Source: Rhizophagus sp. LPA8_4_AMF (Eukaryota > Glomeromycota > Glomeromycetes > Glomerales > Glomeraceae). From it: a stretch of DNA of 25,305 nt. Under the pieces are notes generated by a model that saw nothing but the letters and a program-made list of their open reading frames with translations, searched no databases and had not been told where the DNA came from. Every line of letters starts with the position of its first letter. Positions within the stretch are counted from its first letter, which is position 1. Position numbers and translations under genes: made by a program. The stretch lies in contig JADRCO010000862.1 in NCBI GenBank assembly GCA_021464525.1, forward strand, positions 1-25,305, read 5' to 3'. This document shows, piece by piece, positions 21,118 to 25,305 of this stretch.

Positions 21118-21995
21118 GTATATTATTATTATTATATATCTATAAAAAATATGGTTAGTGTATTTTTGAATTATTTATATGCTTTTTAAAAAAATATAAA
21201 TAAAATATAAATAAAAATTTTTTAAAGTAAACAACATAAAGAAATACCATAGAAGTAATACAGCTATTTTTTTATATTTGTTTTTTTTTATTATTTTATA
21301 AATACCCACAAGTTTTTTAATACAAAAAAGGATTATTTTTTAAACGTACTTTCTTTTTTCTTTTTTTTATCTTCCTTTTAAATAACAAACATTGTTATTA
21401 TCAGATTTTTAGATCCCCCAAAGTGGAACAAATTGTGACAAAAAAATTGTAATTCAAAGGTTTTTTATGTAATTTATGTAATCAGATTATACAGGTTTTT
21501 TATTTACATCAATCAACTAAAATCATTCAAATTATTTCCTGGCCCTAGCTTTTTTTTTATAAAGTTTGATGATATTAATAAGCATTTTTGGGCTTTATGT
21601 AATTGCTTTGTATTCGTTTTCGAAAATAACAAAAAAAATTTTTTTTTTTTTTTTTTATTCTAAAATAATATATACTCACTCAGGTGTTATTGCATCGATT
21701 AAACAAAAAAAAAAATTTTTTTTTTCCAAACAACAGGTAAATTTATGGCTTTTTTTATTCTTCTAAACTTTGTTTATATAAACCACTCAAGTATTCTTTT
21801 TTTAAAGCAAGAAAAAAAAAATAATTAAGATTTCTTACTTCTTCTCACCTGTTTCGCAAATATATAATCTTTCGTCCTACTAAGCCAATACCCTCTTTAT
21901 ATCTATTTATACGGAAATATTTTTTCGTATTACTTTCGTTTCGTTTCATATTACGAAAAAAAAAATCGGCATTAAGTGTTTCAAACTAACATTCG
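19217..21995. other. AT-rich intergenic region between Cmc4 and the bZIP gene
   Basis: No gene is supported. The 63-codon frame at 19436-19627 has no recognisable content, and the frame at 21566-21766 is A/T-run driven. Several long A-run/T-run junctions occur (20048-20081 and 21630-21656). The last 500 bases would hold the bZIP promoter and leader. A moderately pyrimidine-rich block lies at about 21835-21950. Confidence 0.45.
21009..21137. repeat. TA-rich microsatellite cluster
   Basis: Alternating TA repeats with TACA and TATG interruptions cover 21009-21137, including a run of about 22 bases of pure TA near 21082-21104, and end in TTA repeats. No function is evident. Confidence 0.8.
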
Positions 21996-22385
21996 ATGTC
22001 ATCTCCAACCATGTCTTTTAGTTCAGTGTACACACATAATACCTCTCCTTTGGGTCCCCTCCCTTCTTCTAATTCAACTATATACGGAAGACAAAATCCC
22101 TACGCTTCCTCTATTAATAATAATCCGAGTCATAATACTTCAACAAGTCCTTATTATCATCATATTCAACCTCCTCCACTTTCTGCTGTTATTGAACAAT
22201 CACATCAAAGTATGTCTCAAAAGGCATCCATCCCATCAACACAATGGACCGATAACAGGATTAATGCAATGTATCCAGTTTCATCTTTTTCTCCTTATCA
22301 ACAACCATCAAATGGTTCAAGTAAGTTTAAAAGAAAGAAACAATTTCTTTCTCGACACGACTTCTTTATACCTTTCTTATTATTA

Positions 22386-22419
<34 letters not shown>

Positions 22420-24188
22420 TTTATTTTTATTATTTATTATTTTTTAAACATTTATTTCACCAAATATTTTTATTTTTATTTGCACGAATTTCTTTACCTT
22501 GTTTATCATAGTTGGTGCTTTGACCACCCGTTTTTACCTGAATATCTTTTTTTTTTTAAACCGTTAATTTAATTAATATACATATATTTGTATATTATTT
22601 ATTTATAACATTTGCCAATTCTTTCATTGAAAGTCTTGCATCAATATTTTCTTTATTTTTTTTTTTTATTTTTTTTTATTTTTTTTTTTTTATTTGTTGG
22701 TTTGGAAAAAAAAATCCATGTTGGGGATGATCGGTGCGGGAACAGCGGAGAAACGGCTCAAACGGCATGTACATCCTTGCCAGTAAAAGTTGTCGTAACC
22801 CGAGGGCATCAATTAACATCAATTAATATACAGTCCCTATTTTTATATTTTAATTTCCAGTAATCATTATTTTATATATGTGTGTGTGTTTATATATATA
22901 CATATATATAATGTCACAGTTTTTTTTTCCTGATCTTCCTTTCTTATATAATCATATTTTTTTTTCTCAACAAAGAAATTATTTTAATTTTTTTTTTTAT
23001 ATATATATATATATTTATAAAAAAAACAAAGTTATAATTTGTCCTTCGTTTTTAAATTTTTTATTTTTTTCTTCATTTTTCGGTTTGCTTTTCGGTTTTT
23101 ATTATATCATTTTTTAATTTTTTTAAAAAAATTAAATATTAATCTTTTTAATTTTTTTTTTTTAATAATATAGTCCATAATATAGTTACGATGGATGAAA
23201 AAATTCAAAAACCTATCTATCCTCAACATACCATGGCTACTCACCAAGCACCAACACTTCCTCCTCCACAAAGTCATCCTGGTGTTGATATGACAAATGC
23301 AGCAACTATGGTCGCTAATAGACCTCCTACTAGACAGTTAACAAATTCTAAGCGAGCTGCTCAAAATAGGGCTGCCCAACGCGCTTTTCGTCAACGTAAG
23401 GATAGATATATTAAAGATTTGGAGGCAAAAGCAAAGGAATTAGAGACAACAAAAAAACAGTTGGAGGCTTTGCAAAAAGAAAAAGCTGAAATGTCAGTGA
23501 TTATTCGTAATTTAAAAAATGAAAATGCAAAATTAAAGGGGGAGGAAGTTGTCGATGATGATAACAGACATAATGGAAATAGCTCTAGTACCGGTGCAAA
23601 TTCAAGTTATTCTCATTATAATAATTCATCAAGAAATGATGATGAATCTCAAGGTCTCGGTGAAGAACCTTGGCTCAGACATAGGGATTCTGTTCGCAAA
23701 GAAGGTGAGCTTTTTGAAATTTTTTTTTAAAATGGTTTGTAAATAAAGACTGTTCTTACCAGTATTCTTACTTTCCAAGTTCTTCGTCATTATGTAAATC
23801 AGCATTGAATCGTCCTGTAACGGATACTCCATCAAGAGGATCAAGTTTAGTTTTACCAGGTCCAAACACAGATTCTACAGTTGAACCAATTTTTAGACCA
23901 GATTATCGTCATCCAAATTCTAATAGCCCATCCCCACCATCATCTGCATCTTCTGATCGTAACCGTGGTCCATATGGAGGTTCTCAAAATAATAACAACA
24001 ATGGTAGAGGATATTCAAGCAACGATGAAGATACTGATAGAGTATATGATGATTTATGTGAATTATTGAAAACGAGATCAAGACCCGCTTTGCCGCAAAA
24101 CCTTGGTATGAATAATTGGTCTCAACAACAGCAACATAATAATAATGTTGTCACTACCGCTAGTGGTAGTGGTACGGTTGTAATGTGA
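21996..24188 (+). CDS. AP-1/Yap-like bZIP transcription factor
   Basis: Three exons, 21996-22320, 23174-23704 and 23749-24188, join in phase 1 at both junctions to 431 residues. Exon 1 is a Ser/Pro/Asn/Tyr-rich low-complexity region. The bZIP follows at about residues 167-222: the basic region SKRAAQNRAAQRAFRQRKDR has the N-x-x-A-Q-x-x-F-R signature of fungal Pap1/Yap factors, and zipper leucines fall near 191, 198 and 205, with Ile at 219. Such factors bind TTAC-containing sites and often control oxidative or metal stress genes. Near the C-terminus, VYDDLCELLKTRSRP resembles the Cys-rich export domain of Yap1 but has one cysteine. Exon 3 must start at 23749; the later acceptor near 23780 would meet a stop. 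The first intron is long (853 bp). AATAAA overlaps the stop codon. Confidence 0.88.
22378..22441 (+). repeat. TTA trinucleotide microsatellite in a bZIP intron
   Basis: A run of ATT/TTA repeats, about ten near-perfect units around 22390-22420, lies shortly after the exon 1 donor. It generates a Tyr- or Ile-rich open frame that should not be read as protein. Confidence 0.8.
22721..22810. other. GC-rich island inside the long bZIP intron
   Basis: These 90 bases contain 49 G or C (54%), while DNA on either side is almost pure A/T. Splice-like signals bound a 37-base segment within it (AG at 22744, GTAAAA after CCA). If included, that segment would shift the frame and give a stop a few codons into exon 2. 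It could be a cassette exon, an alternative first exon, a small RNA or a transferred fragment. Confidence 0.45.
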
Positions 24189-25274
24189 ATAAAATTTTAG
24201 TATATAGCAAAAAAAAAAAAAAAATATTAAATTAGTGCATGCACCCTCTTTGTGCATCACCCTCTTTTTTTTTATTATTTTTCATTTTATTTTTATTGGT
24301 AGGTTTTTTTCTTATTTTTTTTTTCCAATTTTTTTCTTTTTTTTTACGATTCATATCATAGGGAGGAGAGTGAGCTAAAAGATTAACGGATACGACATTG
24401 AAGAATTACCGAATTAAATAACATGAAATCTTACAATACTTTCTTCATCTCTACCTTCTCAAAAACCAAAATTTTTTATAAAACATTTCAATCGATTCAA
24501 TTGCTTTTTGGTACATTCGTTAACGATTTTATGTTTTTTTTTTATGATTTAATTTTTACCAAAAGCAAATCATTTTTTTGTAAATTATTTTTTATATCCC
24601 TCCATTTTCTTACCGCACCTAATTTTTCGTATCTCACTTAAATTAATTTATATATGAATATAGCATGTTTAAAAAATTTATTACGCTTTTATGATTTTAT
24701 AATTTTTATAACCCAAATATTTCTTTTTTTACAAGCATATGTTTTTTATAAGATGAATCAATCATGGACCAAAAAAATTTAAGATATTTTCTTATAATTC
24801 CCGATTATATGCATAATTATTTTTTTTTTTCATATTTTTTTTTTCTTCTAAAAACATTCTCTCTCTCTTTATAATTTTTTGCAAAAACTCGTGATAAGAA
24901 GTATATGACATGATCATTAGTTCCTCTATAATTTCTATTATTTTTTTTTTCTAATTTTTTAAGATTTGATTCTTTGGAAAAAAATCATAAAAAAGCAAGC
25001 TCGTAAATCAAATCTCCGCAATATAATGGAAATTAATCCCTTTCGTTTATTTTTCGGTCAAGCTTAATTTTTTTTTTCTTATTTTTTTACATACATACAT
25101 ATATATATATATGTAATTTACAATTGATCTATATTTTTAATGATCAATATTTTAATGTCGACTGTGATGAAATAATGAAAATCGATATTAATGAATCGAA
25201 TATCGATTAAAAAAACAACAAAAAACAACAAAAAAATATAACCGTAATGATTTAAAAAAAAAAAAAGAAAATTT

Positions 25275-25305
<31 letters not shown>
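24189..25305. other. AT-rich 3' region ending in homopolymer
   Basis: No gene is supported. The frame at 24423-24641 (+) is rich in Phe, Lys, Ser and Thr from AT-rich sequence and I recognise nothing in it. T runs and TA repeats (25093-25111) dominate. The window closes with A13-G-A4-T3-C, a T16 run and A15, an imperfect palindrome that may mark a hard-to-assemble point. Confidence 0.45.

Noticed and set aside
21976..22572. 198-codon frame overlapping bZIP exon 1
   Set aside because: It does not start with ATG, is in another register from the Ser/Pro-rich exon 1 that joins the bZIP, and runs into the TTA microsatellite.
22721..22810. rRNA fragment in the bZIP intron
   Set aside because: GAAACGGCTCA and AGTTGTCGTAAC superficially recall rRNA phrases, but the adjoining bases do not match the conserved small-subunit rRNA sequence as I know it.
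23776..23865. bZIP exon 3 beginning after the AAG near 23780
   Set aside because: With one base carried over from exon 2 the frame meets TGA within about ten codons. The acceptor at 23747-23748 gives a continuous frame to the final TGA.
1..25305. tRNA genes, CRISPR arrays, bacterial operons or viral genes
   Set aside because: No T-loop GGTTCRANNCC with a matching cloverleaf, no regularly spaced direct repeats with unique spacers, and no recognisable viral or prokaryotic protein were seen.

Overview
The window reads as nuclear DNA of a filamentous fungus, most likely an arbuscular mycorrhizal fungus of the Rhizophagus type. That assignment is inference. It rests on the extreme A+T content with long homopolymers, genes split by many short GT-AG introns, compact genes separated by kilobases of AT-rich repeat debris, and protein families (Mic12, Cmc4, AP-1-like bZIP) that look fungal. 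No rRNA, tRNA, CRISPR array or bacterial signal is visible.

Layout. Positions 1-6630 hold no intact gene: a pyrimidine-rich tract, a strong GTACTGTAC palindrome, an orphan 3' exon resembling Rhizophagus F-box/LRR-type proteins, a 466-bp element with terminal inverted repeats, and degenerate sequence. Positions 6631-7716 (-) carry a five-exon four-transmembrane protein. Positions 8370-12017 (-) carry a 17-exon gene for a 787-residue coiled-coil protein, best explained as a CENP-U/Ame1-like inner kinetochore subunit. Its middle is a tandem array of nine phase 1-1 exons. Positions 12018-15059 hold its promoter, with G1/S-type sites, and eroded coding fragments and tandem repeats. Positions 15060-16122 (-) encode mitochondrial ribosomal protein uL5m. 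It is head to head, across 154 bp, with the MICOS subunit Mic12 at 16277-16868 (+). Positions 18865-19216 (+) encode the twin-Cx9C protein Cmc4. Positions 21996-24188 (+) encode an AP-1/Yap-like bZIP factor in three exons. The rest is AT-rich intergenic DNA with microsatellites, and the window ends in homopolymer.

Three consecutive genes (uL5m, Mic12, Cmc4) act in mitochondria: translation, cristae architecture and the intermembrane space. The first two probably share a promoter. All gene models were assembled by hand. Each intron chain was accepted only when splice sites and reading phase agreed from start to stop.

The most unusual feature is the exon array of the kinetochore-like gene. Repeated exon+intron units add alternating acidic, CK2-site-like and basic Arg/Lys-rich modules to a conserved coiled-coil protein. 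Because every repeated exon has the same phase, any number can be gained, lost or skipped without breaking the frame.
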